The position numbers and the translations under genes are program-made. This document shows, in pieces, positions 52,378 to 62,869 of a stretch of 64,000 nucleotides of DNA. Under the pieces are notes generated by a model. That model saw nothing but the letters and a program-made list of their open reading frames with translations, did no database searches and was not told the origin of the DNA. Every line of letters starts with the position of its first letter. Position 1 is the first letter of the stretch. The stretch is taken from contig NZ_JAGJEG010000009.1 in assembly GCF_018100905.1 (NCBI RefSeq), positions 1-64,000 of the forward strand. Reading direction: 5' to 3'. This stretch comes from Pseudoalteromonas sp. MMG010. GTDB taxonomy: Bacteria > Pseudomonadota > Gammaproteobacteria > Enterobacterales > Alteromonadaceae.

Positions 52378-55300
52378 TATGCTTGCTCCTGGTTTGTTGT
52401 TTTTGCTTTACCTGGGAATATTTTACGTATCAAGACAAAAAATACTGGCACAAATACCACGACCAAAATTGACGACGCTAACGTGCCGCCAATAATTGAA
52501 ATACCTAACGCATTTTGTGCTCCTGAACCTGCACTACTTGCAATTGCCAATGGTAATACACCACAAATAAAAGCAAGTGATGTCATTAAAATAGGTCGTA
52601 AACGTAACCTAACAGCAGCCACTGCGGCATCCACTAAACTAAGTCCTTCATCCATTTTATGAATTGCAAACTCAACGATTAATATCGCATTTTTAGACGC
52701 GAGGCCAATTGTTGTCAGTAATCCTACTTGCAAGTATATGTCGTTCGATAACCCTCCAAATAGCGCCGCCACAGAAGCACCAAATATACCCAGTGGTACA
52801 ATCATCATAACCGCCACAGGCACCGACCAACTCTCATAAAGTGCCGCTAAACATAAAAATACAAATAATAAAGACAAACCATACAGTAATGGAGCCTGAC
52901 CACTGCTTGAGCGCTCTTGGTAAGAAATAGCCGTCCATTCAGAGCTAATACCTGTTGGCAGTTGTTTTACTAAACGCTCTATTTCATCCATTGCTTCACC
53001 GGTGCTATATCCTGGCGCCGCACTACCTTGTATTTCCATTGCAGAAAAACCGTTATAGCGCTCTAATCTAGGAGAACCGTAAGTCCAATATGAACTCGCA
53101 AATGCAGAAAAAGGCACCATGTTTCCTTGATCATTACGCACATACCATTTATTTAAATCTTCAGGAACCATACGCGATTTAGCAATACCTTGAAGGTATA
53201 CTTTTTTCACTCGCCCACGGTCAATAAAGTCATTGACATAACTACTCCCCCAAGCGGTGGCTAGCGTGCTATTGATACTACTTTGCGACACACCTAACGC
53301 GGCGGCTTTGGCTAAATCAACATCGAGTTGCAGCTCAGGTTTGTCTTCTTGACCATTTGGACGTACGCCATTTAATATTGGGCTTTGACTTGCCATGCCA
53401 AGCAACATATTGCGGGCTTGCAATAAAGCATCGTGGCCCAAGCCAACACGGTCTTGTAAAAACAAAGTAAAACCATTAGCAGTGCCTAACTCGATAATCG
53501 CTGGCGGTGGGAATGCAAAAACAAATGCTTCTTTAATAGTTGAGAAATACCCCATCGCTTTTCCTGCTACTGCACCGACAGATAAATCTGCACGTTCACG
53601 CTCATCCCAGTGTTTTAATCCAACAAACCCAATTGCAGTGTTTTGTCCCGAACCCGCAAAACTAAACCCTGATACAGCAAACACAGATCTAACGGCTTCT
53701 GATTGTTCATTTAGATAATGGTTTTCCATTTTTTTCACTACGTTTAGCGTATCTTCAGCTGTTGAACCGGCAGGAAGTTGTACCATATTAAATAAAATGC
53801 CCTGGTCTTCGTCAGGTAAAAACGCAGTTGGTAAATTTGAGAAAATATACACCATGCCACCGACAATTAAGCCATAACATAATAAGTAACGTTTCGCTTT
53901 TGAGATCATACGGCTAACAAAGGTTTGTGCCCCGGCATTCGTTTTATCGAATCCACGGTTAAAGCCTGAGAAAAACTTACCTAATAACGACCCACTTTTG
54001 TGCTCATGACTCGGTTTTAGCAAAGTAGCACATAAAGCAGGGGTTAAAATTAAGGCAACTAACACCGATAACCCCATCGCTGATACTAACGTAATTGAAA
54101 ATTGACGATAAATAACCCCCGTAGAGCCGCTAAAAAACGCCATAGGAATAAATACTGCCGAAAGCACCATTGCAATACCAACAAGGGCTCCTTTAATTTC
54201 ATCCATAGATTTACGCGTTGCTTCGAGTGCGGATACACCTTCTTCAGTCATTACCCGTTCAACATTTTCTACAACAACAATCGCATCATCAACTAATAAA
54301 CCGATTGCCAATACCATAGCAAACATCGTCAAAGTGTTAATTGAGTAACCAAAGGAATATAAAATGGCAAAGGTACCGAGTAAAACAACCGGTACAGCAA
54401 TTGTCGGTATAATGGTTGCTCTAAAGTTCTGTAAAAATAAGTACATAACAACAAATACTAAAACAATCGCTTCAATTAACGTATGCACTACTTTTTCAAT
54501 AGAAATAGAAACAAAAGGAGTTGTATCGTATGGTATTGCCGTCGTTAGGCCTTCAGGGAAGTAAGGTTTTAGCTCTTCAAGTGCGGCCTTTACACCTTGT
54601 GCTGTATCGAGTGCATTTGCGCCACTGGCCAGTTTTATCCCCACACCTGATGCCGGTTTACCATTGTATCGCGCTGATACACGATAACTTTCACCGCCTA
54701 AATCAACGCTGGCTACATCTTTTAATCGTACGACAGAACCATCAACATTTGTTTTAACTAATATATTTTCAAACTGCTCTGGCGTTTGTAATCGGCTTTG
54801 TGCGGTTACTGTTGCATTTAATTGTTGCCCCTCTACGGCTGGCATACCACCTAATTGCCCCGCCGACACTTGTGCATTTTGAGCACTAATTGCAGTACTA
54901 ATATCACTGGGGGTTAATTTATAGTTTAATAATTTTGCAGGATCGAGCCAAATACGCATGGCATATTGCGAACCAAAAAGTTGTACCTCACCGACCCCAT
55001 CTACACGAGCAATAATATCTTGTACATTTGATGAAACATAATCACCGATATCGATATTGCTCATACTGTCGTTTTCAGATAAAAATGCGACAACCATTAA
55101 AAAGTTACGAGCCGATTTAGCAACAACAACCCCTTGTCGCTGAACTTGCTCTGGTAATAATGGGGTGGCTGTTGCTAACTTATTTTGTACTTGTACCTGC
55201 GCAATATCAGGGTCAGTACCTGCGCTAAAAGTCAATGTTAGCGTTGCTGAACCTGTGGACTCTGAAGTAGATGACATATATAACAAGCCATCAAGTCCTT

Positions 55301-55508
55301 TCATTTTTTGCTCTATTACTTGGGTGACGGTATCTTCAAGTGTACGCGCTGAGGCACCTGGATAAGTAGCCGTTATACTCACCGCTGGCGGTGCGATTGA
55401 TGGGTATTGAGCAACCGGTAACTTTTGAATAGCAAGTACACCCGCTAACATCACTACTATGGCTAACACCCATGCAAAGATAGGTCTATCGATAAAAAAT
55501 CGTGACAT
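52377..55508 (-). CDS. AcrB/MexB-type RND multidrug pump
   Basis: A 1043-aa HAE1-family transporter starting [20 protein letters not shown], as AcrB does. TM4 has [22 protein letters not shown] with the proton-relay Asp pair, TM10 has Lys in [14 protein letters not shown], and the C-terminal block is [21 protein letters not shown]. Length and motifs match AcrB (1049) and MexB (1046). It works with the adaptor at 55521 and channel at 50965 to expel drugs, detergents and bile-type compounds. Confidence 0.93.
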   Translation of the reverse strand: MSRFFIDRPIFAWVLAIVVMLAGVLAIQKLPVAQYPSIAPPAVSITATYPGASARTLEDTVTQVIEQKMKGLDGLLYMSSTSESTGSATLTLTFSAGTDPDIAQVQVQNKLATATPLLPEQVQRQGVVVAKSARNFLMVVAFLSENDSMSNIDIGDYVSSNVQDIIARVDGVGEVQLFGSQYAMRIWLDPAKLLNYKLTPSDISTAISAQNAQVSAGQLGGMPAVEGQQLNATVTAQSRLQTPEQFENILVKTNVDGSVVRLKDVASVDLGGESYRVSARYNGKPASGVGIKLASGANALDTAQGVKAALEELKPYFPEGLTTAIPYDTTPFVSISIEKVVHTLIEAIVLVFVVMYLFLQNFRATIIPTIAVPVVLLGTFAILYSFGYSINTLTMFAMVLAIGLLVDDAIVVVENVERVMTEEGVSALEATRKSMDEIKGALVGIAMVLSAVFIPMAFFSGSTGVIYRQFSITLVSAMGLSVLVALILTPALCATLLKPSHEHKSGSLLGKFFSGFNRGFDKTNAGAQTFVSRMISKAKRYLLCYGLIVGGMVYIFSNLPTAFLPDEDQGILFNMVQLPAGSTAEDTLNVVKKMENHYLNEQSEAVRSVFAVSGFSFAGSGQNTAIGFVGLKHWDERERADLSVGAVAGKAMGYFSTIKEAFVFAFPPPAIIELGTANGFTLFLQDRVGLGHDALLQARNMLLGMASQSPILNGVRPNGQEDKPELQLDVDLAKAAALGVSQSSINSTLATAWGSSYVNDFIDRGRVKKVYLQGIAKSRMVPEDLNKWYVRNDQGNMVPFSAFASSYWTYGSPRLERYNGFSAMEIQGSAAPGYSTGEAMDEIERLVKQLPTGISSEWTAISYQERSSSGQAPLLYGLSLLFVFLCLAALYESWSVPVAVMMIVPLGIFGASVAALFGGLSNDIYLQVGLLTTIGLASKNAILIVEFAIHKMDEGLSLVDAAVAAVRLRLRPILMTSLAFICGVLPLAIASSAGSGAQNALGISIIGGTLASSILVVVFVPVFFVLIRKIFPGKAKTTNQEQA

Positions 55509-55520
55509 TAAAACTCTCCG

Positions 55521-56684
55521 TTATTGTGCATCAGTTGTAGAGGCGGTAGCAATAGGTGAAGGATTAACCAAGGCGCCAGGTCTTATTTTTTGTAACCCCT
55601 CAACAATTAATTTATCGCCTTCATTTAAACCTTCAGATACGAGCCAATTAGAACCAATAGTACGGTCAACTTTTAATACCTTACTTTGAACAGTATTATC
55701 TTTTGTTACTACCATCGCGGTGGCTTGTCCTTTATTGTTTCGGCTAATGCCGCGTTGAGGCGCTAAAATAGCATCATTTTTTACACCTTCAACAACTTCT
55801 GCTCTAACATACATACCCGGTAGTAGTAATTGCTCAGGGTTAGGAAATTTAGCTCTGAGCGTTACTGAGCCCGTTCCCGGATTAACACTCACCTCTGAAA
55901 ACTGTAGCGTCCCTGTATGTGCATACTCAGAACCACCTTCTAATTTTAATTTAACTTGAGTTTGTTTTACTTCATCAATAGACAAGCTACCAGATGCTAA
56001 CGCCTGTTTTAATTTTGTGAGCTCACTGCTCGCTTGTGTTAAATCAACATAGATGGGGTCTAATTGAGTTACGGTTGCAAGTACAGATGCTTGATTTGCA
56101 CTCACTAAAGCCCCCACCGTTACATCAGATTTACTAATTTGTCCGCTTATAGGTGAAGATACCAAGCTATAATCTAAATTAATCTTGGCTGTTTGTAATT
56201 GTGCTTTTGCTGTGAGTAATTCGGCATTTGCTTGTTTGTAAGCGCCATCCGCTTCATCATAATCTTGTTGGCTCACTGCTTTTATTTTTAGCAGCTCTTT
56301 GTAACGCTCTGCTTTTGACTTATTAATTGCAATGCTTGCCTGTGCGCGTGCAACAGCAGCTTCGCTCACTGCAACTTGCGCTTCAAATGTGGCTGGATCA
56401 ATTTGATATAGCGCTTGGCCTTTTGACACAACACTCCCTTCGGTAAACAAACGCGACTGAATAATGCCTGTTACTTGAGGTCTTATTTGCGCAATTTGAA
56501 ATGCACTTACTCGTCCAGGTAATTCTGTTGTTAATGTTGTTGTTTGCGATTTAAGGTTAATGACACCAACGGGCACAGCTTGAGGTGTTGCACTTTGCTG
56601 CGCTGTATTTTCATCACACCCTGACAAAGTGGTCGTTCCTATAAGTGTTGCTACTAACAATAAAGTAATACGAGAACGCTGCAT
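55521..56684 (-). CDS. AcrA/MexA-type periplasmic adaptor lipoprotein
   Basis: A 387-aa membrane-fusion protein with lipoprotein signal (MQRSRITLLLVATLIGTTTL then SGC). Typical features are ELPGRVSAFQIAQIRPQVTG near 54-73, the coiled-coil hairpin near 100-170, VSSPISGQISKSDVTVGALV near 172-191, and the barrel segment TLRAKFPNPEQLLLPGMYVRAEV near 273-295. It is first in the operon, behind two palindromes. Confidence 0.92.
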   Translation of the reverse strand: MQRSRITLLLVATLIGTTTLSGCDENTAQQSATPQAVPVGVINLKSQTTTLTTELPGRVSAFQIAQIRPQVTGIIQSRLFTEGSVVSKGQALYQIDPATFEAQVAVSEAAVARAQASIAINKSKAERYKELLKIKAVSQQDYDEADGAYKQANAELLTAKAQLQTAKINLDYSLVSSPISGQISKSDVTVGALVSANQASVLATVTQLDPIYVDLTQASSELTKLKQALASGSLSIDEVKQTQVKLKLEGGSEYAHTGTLQFSEVSVNPGTGSVTLRAKFPNPEQLLLPGMYVRAEVVEGVKNDAILAPQRGISRNNKGQATAMVVTKDNTVQSKVLKVDRTIGSNWLVSEGLNEGDKLIVEGLQKIRPGALVNPSPIATASTTDAQ

Positions 56685-56729
56685 AAAAATACCTTTTAAA
56701 TTAATTTAACTTGTTTCGTTTTTTACGTT

Positions 56730-56757
56730 AATACAGTGATAAATTTATCACTGTATT
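56730..56757. promoter_or_regulatory. Perfect 28-bp palindrome 45 bp upstream of the AcrA-like gene
   Basis: Left arm AATACAGTGATAAA and its exact complement meet without a gap. The position near the expected promoter and the perfect symmetry make it the best candidate for the TetR repressor operator. No T-run follows on the - strand side that would make it a terminator. Confidence 0.7.
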
Positions 56758-56801
56758 GCTTGCAAAATTTTGTCTATAAATAATCGCTTTATTTTGTATG
56801 C

Positions 56802-56835
56802 TTTTATTTAGAGTGAACGATCATTCTAAATAAAA
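56802..56835. promoter_or_regulatory. Second, imperfect 34-bp palindrome upstream of the AcrA-like gene
   Basis: Centred on ACGATC with only two mismatched pairs; the core AGAGTGAACGATCATTCT resembles TGAAC-type TetR-family operators. Together with 56730-56757 it gives two operators 72 bp apart centre to centre (56743.5 and 56818.5 approximately 75 bp). Confidence 0.55.
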
Positions 56836-57089
56836 TAATGAAAATTTGAAATCTAAAAACAGTTTAAATAACATTCTTATACGTTTAATGACAAAACTCA
56901 CGATAGGAAGTAAAAAATAGAGAATGAAATGATCTTTATGGTGAAAAGCGCTGCACAAATAGCGGTTAATCGCAAAACTGCGGCAGCATTATTAATGCTA
57001 TTCATTAAATTTATAGAGGGTTTTTATATAATTCATTTAACCCCACATTCATTAAGCAATAATAATCATGGGGTTAAAAACCATTAGGG
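56836..57089. other. Remainder of the spacer between the AcrA-like and ureohydrolase genes
   Basis: No ORF. A 10-bp inverted repeat (TTTAACCCCA at 57036-57045 and its complement at 57069-57078, loop 23) lies just past the ureohydrolase stop and may be a weak terminator for it. Confidence 0.4.
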
Positions 57090-58199
57090 TTATTTATTCA
57101 TTTCATTTATTAAAAATGCTGAAATTTTAGCCCCTTCTTTTAATGTCGTTTGTGAGCTACTTTCTCCTACCAATGAACTATCAGTAAATGGCGCTATTTC
57201 CATCATATCAGCACCTGTTATTGCAAACTCCTTAGCAATTGCTTTTAAAATGTCTAATGCATGCTCTGGTGTTAATCCATTTTCTTCTGGTGTGCCTGTA
57301 GCAGAGGCAAATTGAGCATCTAACGCATCTATATCAAAACTGACATATACTTCGTCAACATTATCAGCTTTTAACTGAGCAATCGTTTGCTCTGCAATAG
57401 CCTGAGCACCTTGTTCAATGATTTCATGTGCCCAATGTTGTTTAACTCCAAATGTTTGCTCCCAATGTTGCTTAGGCTGTCCACTTGAACGTATGCCAAA
57501 TTGAATTAAGTGATGTGGCGCGGGTAAAAACTCTAAAATATGGGTGCACCAAGATCCAAAACATAAATCAATACCAAGGCGTTCGACTAATAAATCGGTA
57601 TGAGCATCAAAATGAATAATAGCGGTTCGCTTTCCTTGTGCACGCTTTGCTTTTAAATAAGCTTTTGTTAAGGGATAACTAATAGAATGATCGCCACCGA
57701 TCCCAAAAATCCCTTTATCAGTAAACGTATCGTAAAAGCTATCGCACACTTCTTCGGTTATAGATAAAGGGCTAACATAATAGTCATTTTTATCATCGTT
57801 ATATAAGGCTGTTTGGCATCGGCTGATCGTTGCCTCGTTTAAATACTTATCGTGTAATAAGTGCGGTATCACCCGTACATCACCTAAATCAAACGCCATG
57901 CAATTTGGGTGTTGATCTATCAGCGTAGAACGTAAAAATAAGGGCCCCCAATTAGCGCCACGTAAAATACCACCGCCGCAGTCAGAGCTTATACCTAAAA
58001 TAACGGCCTTATGTTCGCTGTTTGCTAAACTGTTCAGCGATTCTCGCCATAAGGCATCTACATTATCAGTTTGACCATATAGTTTATTACGTAATGCGTC
58101 TTTTCTTTCTTTTGCTGTATTTACAGTAAATACACCATCACCGGGGACACATAAATAGTGCTCAACTTTATCTTTAAATGCGTTAAATTGTGTGCTCAT
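57090..58199 (-). CDS. Arginase/agmatinase/formimidoylglutamase-family ureohydrolase
   Basis: A 369-aa binuclear-manganese hydrolase. The metal-binding motifs are all present: GIGGDHSISYP (about 167-177), IIHFDAHTDLLVE (about 195-207) and VSFDIDALDAQFA (about 284-296), with the substrate-loop segment GTPEENGLTPEHAL following. It could act on arginine, agmatine, guanidino acids or formiminoglutamate; the N-terminal 60 residues are longer than in most family members, and none of the usual operon partners (hut, speA) is adjacent. So the substrate stays open. Confidence 0.85.
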   Translation of the reverse strand: MSTQFNAFKDKVEHYLCVPGDGVFTVNTAKERKDALRNKLYGQTDNVDALWRESLNSLANSEHKAVILGISSDCGGGILRGANWGPLFLRSTLIDQHPNCMAFDLGDVRVIPHLLHDKYLNEATISRCQTALYNDDKNDYYVSPLSITEEVCDSFYDTFTDKGIFGIGGDHSISYPLTKAYLKAKRAQGKRTAIIHFDAHTDLLVERLGIDLCFGSWCTHILEFLPAPHHLIQFGIRSSGQPKQHWEQTFGVKQHWAHEIIEQGAQAIAEQTIAQLKADNVDEVYVSFDIDALDAQFASATGTPEENGLTPEHALDILKAIAKEFAITGADMMEIAPFTDSSLVGESSSQTTLKEGAKISAFLINEMNK

Positions 58200-58611
58200 A
58201 AATTGCCTATTAAGATTGATATGATTTCTTCGCTTTTTGATTAGTTATGCAAAATCGCTGTTGTATAAATTTATTCTCTATGTGCTTAAAATTATTTTAT
58301 CTCGATATAAAAACAATATTTAACGCTGTAAAATAAGGAATAAACCCTGCAAATAAAAACAATAAACCATTGATTGTTAAAAATATTAATTTTCAATGGG
58401 GACAATAAACTAACCAAGAACGTGACTTATAATACTGAATATAGAGATATGAAAGACAAGTCAATCTAGTTGTTATTTACGTAAAAATTTAATCTGATTT
58501 GTTATTCATAGAGTGTGAATAAAATAATGCGGACAATGGTCCTGTACTTACAAAAGCAATAAAGTAAACATGCTAGATTGATAGTAAATTTTTATAATAA
58601 AGGGCTCAGTT
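58200..58611. other. 412-bp divergent spacer between the ureohydrolase and udp genes
   Basis: AT-rich promoter region for both genes. A half-site TGTGA occurs near 58514, but no complete CRP or CytR site was found by eye. No ORF. Confidence 0.4.
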
Positions 58612-59367
58612 ATGGAAAAGGTATTTCACTTAGGACTATGTTTAGATGATGTTAAAGGCGCAAAGCTTGCTATTGTACCAGGAGACCCTGATCGTGCCGC
58701 GCGTATTTCTGAGTATTTAGATAACCCAACCTGCCTAGCTAAAACCCGCGAATACCATGTTTATTTAGGCCAACTTAATGGTCAATCAGTTGTTATATGT
58801 TCTACCGGTATTGGTGGTCCATCAACGTCTATTGCCGTTGAAGAATTAGCACAACTTGGAGTACGCACATTCTTACGAATTGGTACCACGGGCGCAATTC
58901 AACCTCATATAAATGAAGGCGATATATTAATAAGCCAAGCATCAGTTCGTTTAGATGGCGCAAGTCAACATTTTGCTCCACTGAGCTTTCCGGCTGTTTC
59001 AGATTTTTACACTACACAAGCAATGGTGCAAGCGTGTAAAAACTTAAACACTGAATTTCATATTGGTATTACAGCATCTAGCGATACATTTTATCCAGGC
59101 CAAGAACGATATGATACATTTTCGGGCTACGTACCTAAATCGCTTCAAGGAAGCTGTGAAGAATGGCAAAACCTAGGTGTGATGAATTACGAAATGGAAT
59201 CTGCGACTTTATTTACCATGTGTGCCGCCCTAGGCTTAAAAGCCGCGTGTGTTGCCGGTGTATTAGTCAATCGTACTCGTCAAGAAATTCCAAATGTTGA
59301 CCACGGTGAGATAGAGAAAAAATCAGTCGCTGTTGTTATTGAAGCTGCTAAAGTACTTTTAGATTAA
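58612..59367 (+). CDS. udp: Uridine phosphorylase
   Basis: A 251-aa nucleoside phosphorylase that splits uridine into uracil and ribose-1-phosphate. It matches E. coli Udp (253 aa) across its length: [24 protein letters not shown] at the start with the phosphate-binding [25 protein letters not shown] near 65-84, [11 protein letters not shown] near 91-101, and the substrate motif [12 protein letters not shown] near 194-205. With UshA and the S1/P1 nuclease elsewhere in the window it fits nucleotide salvage. Confidence 0.95.
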   Translation: MEKVFHLGLCLDDVKGAKLAIVPGDPDRAARISEYLDNPTCLAKTREYHVYLGQLNGQSVVICSTGIGGPSTSIAVEELAQLGVRTFLRIGTTGAIQPHINEGDILISQASVRLDGASQHFAPLSFPAVSDFYTTQAMVQACKNLNTEFHIGITASSDTFYPGQERYDTFSGYVPKSLQGSCEEWQNLGVMNYEMESATLFTMCAALGLKAACVAGVLVNRTRQEIPNVDHGEIEKKSVAVVIEAAKVLLD

Positions 59368-59799
59368 ATATAAATGGGTTGGCATGCTTATTTACTTGCT
59401 AACCCTAATTACACCGGCTAAATACCAGTCGTGTGTGTTTAGATATTACCAATTCATTAAAACCCACATTATTTATTATAAGTCGAACCAACGACGACCA
59501 CTTTGTTCCTAAAACCCACTATATCGTGCGCTAATCATGAAAAACACATCAGCGTAATGATGACCCTTATTTAAAATGTGAATTAAATGTAACTTTTTTG
59601 AAGAATAGTGCTAGAAATCGTATTGTTAATATGCTTATATACAAATGGGTTAACAATCAGGTATTAACACACACCTAAAAATCAATACAAATTGGTAATA
59701 GACCCATAACTTACAATTTTACACACTGACCATTAAGTAAAATATCAGGCTATACACCTGTAATTTTATTATGCTTTGCTTTTAGGAGAGTTCATCACC
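59368..59799. other. 432-bp upstream region of the polysaccharide-lyase gene
   Basis: Carries AAATTGGTAATAGACC near 59687-59702, which shares the AAATTGGT half-site with the UxuR-like site at 62718. Otherwise AT-rich with no ORF. Promoter boxes were not clear. Confidence 0.4.
59376..59405 (+). terminator. Possible terminator after udp
   Basis: GGGTTGGCA pairs with TGCTAACCC (one G-T pair) around a 12-base loop. No good T-run follows, so this is tentative. Confidence 0.35.
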
Positions 59800-62538
59800 A
59801 TGAAGATTAAAACATTCGCACTATGCGCTATAGCCGCGGCCCTTGCAGGTTGTAATAACAGTTCAGATAATAATTCAAATACTTTAGGCACTATTAGCCT
59901 TTCGGGTACCCCTTTATCTGGTGAAACATTAACCGTTGCTGTAAGCGATGAAAATGGCATTACAAATGATATTACTTATATTTGGTATGCCGATGGCACT
60001 ACAATTGCTGATGCGACCTCTCCTTCTTTTACATTAACTGATGATCAAATCGGAACAGCTATCACAGCACAAGCACTTTACACTGATGATGCAGGCTTTA
60101 ATGAATCTCACATAACCGATGCCACTTCAGATGTCAGTGCAATTGCATTTGAATCGAGTGTAAGCATAACCGGTGATGCTTTAATAGGCGCAACTTTAAC
60201 CGCCGCGGTTTCTGATGAAAATGGTATCGAAAACGCCTCTATTACATATACATGGTTTGCTGATGATGTCGCTATAGCTGATGAAGTAACCAGTACATTA
60301 ACGCTAACAGAAGCACAGTTTGGCGCAGTGATCACTGTCGGTGTTGCTTTCACCGATGACCGAGGCTTTGCAGAATCGGCAACCTCTTTAGGGACTGACC
60401 CTGTACAAAGAACAAACTCACAAGGCAGCGTAGCGATTACTGGCACTCCGACTGTAGGCAATACCCTAACAGCAGAAATAGCCGACGAAGATGGGGCCAC
60501 TGGCGATATTAGCTATCAATGGCTTGCAGATGACGTTGCTATCTCAGGTGCGACTAACAATACTTACCTTGTTGAAGCAGCACTTATTGGTATGGCAATT
60601 AGTGTACAAGTAACTTATACCGACGATAACGGCTTTGCTGAAAGTAATACCTCTGAGGCGACTGCACCGGTCACAGCTGAACTTGTTCCTGCTCAAGGCT
60701 CGATTGAAATTACAGGCTCTTTCCCATATTTAACATCTGGTGAATTAACGGCTGACATTTCAGATAACAACGGTTTTTCTCAAGAGAACGTGACATTTAC
60801 ATGGTATGCCGATGATGTTGCTATTGCAGATACCAATAACGCCACTTTTACTCCTGCTGACTATGCGGGTGCGATTATCTCTGTAAGTGCTACATATACT
60901 GATAATGATGGATTCGATGAATCTCTATCAACAGCATTAGAAAGTGTCATATATACTGAGGTTGTCAATAGCTCTGCTACATTAGCTGACGCTATTGCTG
61001 CAGCTGCAAGTGGTGATGTAATCGGTTTAAATACCGCCACTTACGCTGATGTAAGTGAAATATCTCTCGCTGCGGCAGTAACCTTACGTGCAGTAGAAGG
61101 TGAAACACCTGAACTAACCGGCGAATTATGTTTACATGTCGCCGATGGTGTAGACGGTGCGACTATCTCTGGTTTAACACTTAAAAGCATTAACACATTA
61201 CCTGATTCGACGTGTGATGGTGAAGATTCGGTTATTTACTCAGAAGGTGATAATTTTACTTTCTCAAACAACACTATCGACGGGGAAGCAGAAACATTAA
61301 ACAATACTGAATATCAGTGGGTAATGCTTAAAGGCCAAGGGGCATTAATTGAACGAAATACCTTTACAGGCAGAACACAAGCTGAAGAAGGTTCATTTAT
61401 TAAAATGTCATCGTCTAGCTCTGATCATGTTATTCAATATAACTTATTCTCAGACAGTGCTAATGCAAACTACAACAATTCAAGCCTATATTTAATGCAA
61501 GTAGGTAGCACTACAGGTGTTGATGCCGCGACCAGCTCTAACATTACTATTCAATATAATCGTGTTGAAAATGTAGTCACCGGCCGTCGATTAATGCGTG
61601 TACAAACATCAGGTGCAACGATTAAAGGTAATACAATCTTTAATCCAAATGGGGGGATTTCACTCGAAGATGGGGGTTATAACACCGTTTCAGATAACGT
61701 TATTATTCGTACTACTGATTTAACTGATGGCGATTCTGATGATAGACCTTCAGGTGTATTAATTACGCCGCTAGGCCATACTATCAGCAACAACTACATC
61801 GCAGGTATTCGTTCAGGTAACAAAGAAGCCGGCGGTATCGTATTTACACCCAACCCATTCTCTCAAGGTAGCGGTGATGATAACTATGGCTTACCCAATG
61901 CTGGTAACCAAGCAATATTAGATAATGGGACAGCAAGCTTTAAGTTAAATGTGACTAACAACACGGTACTTAACTCACTACAGCCAATTGTTTTTAGTAC
62001 TGAAATTGGTTCACGTGCAGAGGGGGGAGTGGGAGATTGTGATGAGCTGGCAACTACTTCAACTTTATATTCATTAGTGGTAAATAACTTCAATATAAAC
62101 TTTGATGGAAACTTAATGGCTAACGGTTTAGGTGCTGATGATACTGCCGCAGCGACCACTGTTGGTTTATACTTCGACTCAGAAGCGATTAGTAGTGACC
62201 ACTCATTTGAATACGATTGTGACCTTATCGACCAAACTAACTCTAGCTTAACAAATAACTTTGGTTTCATGGACAGCCGTGTTTCTGGAGATAGCGATGA
62301 GAACTGGGTTGAGATCAGAAAGTTAAATGGCAATGGTAATTTTGACACGGATGGTGCAATTGACCAAAATCCAGCAGACAACGGTAAAGAAGCACCGGAT
62401 TTTGTTACTGCCGAAAGTACATTAATAGAAACAAATCCAGATGGTGCGCAATCATTAGCTGGAGCACGTGATTTACATTATATTCAAACAGCTGAAGTTG
62501 GTGCCGGTTCAACTTGGACTATGACAAATGAAGACTAA
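59800..62538 (+). CDS. Lipoprotein with Ig-like repeats and PL6-like beta-helix lyase domain
   Basis: A 912-aa lipoprotein (signal MKIKTFALCAIAAALAGC, lipobox LAGC). Residues about 25-390 hold four tandem Ig-like repeats, each with the pattern G-x-L-T-A-x-x-x-D-E-N-G and T-Y-T-W-x-A-D-D-V-A-I-A. Residues about 395-900 form a right-handed parallel beta-helix of the PL6 (chondroitinase B/alginate lyase) type. Its signs are VINSS-type repeats, a central EEGSFIKMSSSSSDHVIQY with the conserved Lys, and SGVLITPLGHTISNNYIAGI, which matches the family. The catalytic Arg is less sure. It should break down a uronate-containing polymer at the cell surface. AGGAGAG precedes the ATG at 59800. The next gene is a TonB receptor, so this is a polysaccharide utilisation locus. 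Confidence 0.8.
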   Translation: MKIKTFALCAIAAALAGCNNSSDNNSNTLGTISLSGTPLSGETLTVAVSDENGITNDITYIWYADGTTIADATSPSFTLTDDQIGTAITAQALYTDDAGFNESHITDATSDVSAIAFESSVSITGDALIGATLTAAVSDENGIENASITYTWFADDVAIADEVTSTLTLTEAQFGAVITVGVAFTDDRGFAESATSLGTDPVQRTNSQGSVAITGTPTVGNTLTAEIADEDGATGDISYQWLADDVAISGATNNTYLVEAALIGMAISVQVTYTDDNGFAESNTSEATAPVTAELVPAQGSIEITGSFPYLTSGELTADISDNNGFSQENVTFTWYADDVAIADTNNATFTPADYAGAIISVSATYTDNDGFDESLSTALESVIYTEVVNSSATLADAIAAAASGDVIGLNTATYADVSEISLAAAVTLRAVEGETPELTGELCLHVADGVDGATISGLTLKSINTLPDSTCDGEDSVIYSEGDNFTFSNNTIDGEAETLNNTEYQWVMLKGQGALIERNTFTGRTQAEEGSFIKMSSSSSDHVIQYNLFSDSANANYNNSSLYLMQVGSTTGVDAATSSNITIQYNRVENVVTGRRLMRVQTSGATIKGNTIFNPNGGISLEDGGYNTVSDNVIIRTTDLTDGDSDDRPSGVLITPLGHTISNNYIAGIRSGNKEAGGIVFTPNPFSQGSGDDNYGLPNAGNQAILDNGTASFKLNVTNNTVLNSLQPIVFSTEIGSRAEGGVGDCDELATTSTLYSLVVNNFNINFDGNLMANGLGADDTAAATTVGLYFDSEAISSDHSFEYDCDLIDQTNSSLTNNFGFMDSRVSGDSDENWVEIRKLNGNGNFDTDGAIDQNPADNGKEAPDFVTAESTLIETNPDGAQSLAGARDLHYIQTAEVGAGSTWTMTNED

Positions 62539-62552
62539 TATTTAACATATTT

Positions 62553-62575
62553 AAAAACCCCGAAAGGGGTTTTTT
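62553..62575 (+). terminator. Terminator after the lyase gene
   Basis: AAAAACCCC-GAAA-GGGGTTTTT, a 9-bp stem with a stable GAAA tetraloop and T-run. The receptor gene downstream is therefore probably transcribed from its own promoter. Confidence 0.93.
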
Positions 62576-62717
62576 TATGCCTATAATAATACATAATTTA
62601 TTTTTAGATATACTCAGACTCCCTTGTACCCCTTATAAACCCTACTCTCTTGCTCGACTGCCCTAGCTAAAAATCCAACTCAAAATTGGTTATACAGATT
62701 TGGACTATAGGCCTCAC

Positions 62718-62735
62718 AAATTGGTCTACCTATTT
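62718..62735. promoter_or_regulatory. UxuR/ExuR-like operator
   Basis: AAATTGGTCTACCTATTT agrees with the remembered UxuR/ExuR (GntR family) consensus AAATTGGTATACCAATTT at 16 of 18 positions. It lies about 135 bp before the TonB receptor start. Such regulators respond to hexuronates released from alginate or pectin. Confidence 0.5.
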
Positions 62736-62869
62736 GGTAACATTTATGATTGATAATTGGTTGATATATTGGTTACATTTCAGTATATTGAACTAGAAGC
62801 TTTACATACATAACATTAACATAACAAGCGGCACACAATTAGTCACACTACAACTAACGGAGATCACAC

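Larger units (their letters stand above)
62539..62869. other. 331-bp regulatory spacer upstream of the TonB receptor
   Basis: Besides the terminator it holds several TTGGT half-sites (near 62685, 62721, 62734, 62757, 62772), one of which makes the 18-bp UxuR-like palindrome listed separately. No ORF. Confidence 0.55.

Noticed and set aside
57036-57078. Strong terminator after the ureohydrolase gene
   Set aside because: The stem is 10 bp but the loop is 23 bases and the T-run is weak, so it is only mentioned as a possibility.
58505-58530. CRP site upstream of udp
   Set aside because: Only one TGTGA half-site; no matching TCACA at the proper spacing.
59769-60500. Frames opposite the lyase gene
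   Set aside because: Antisense to Ig-like repeats whose repeated codons keep the other strand open.
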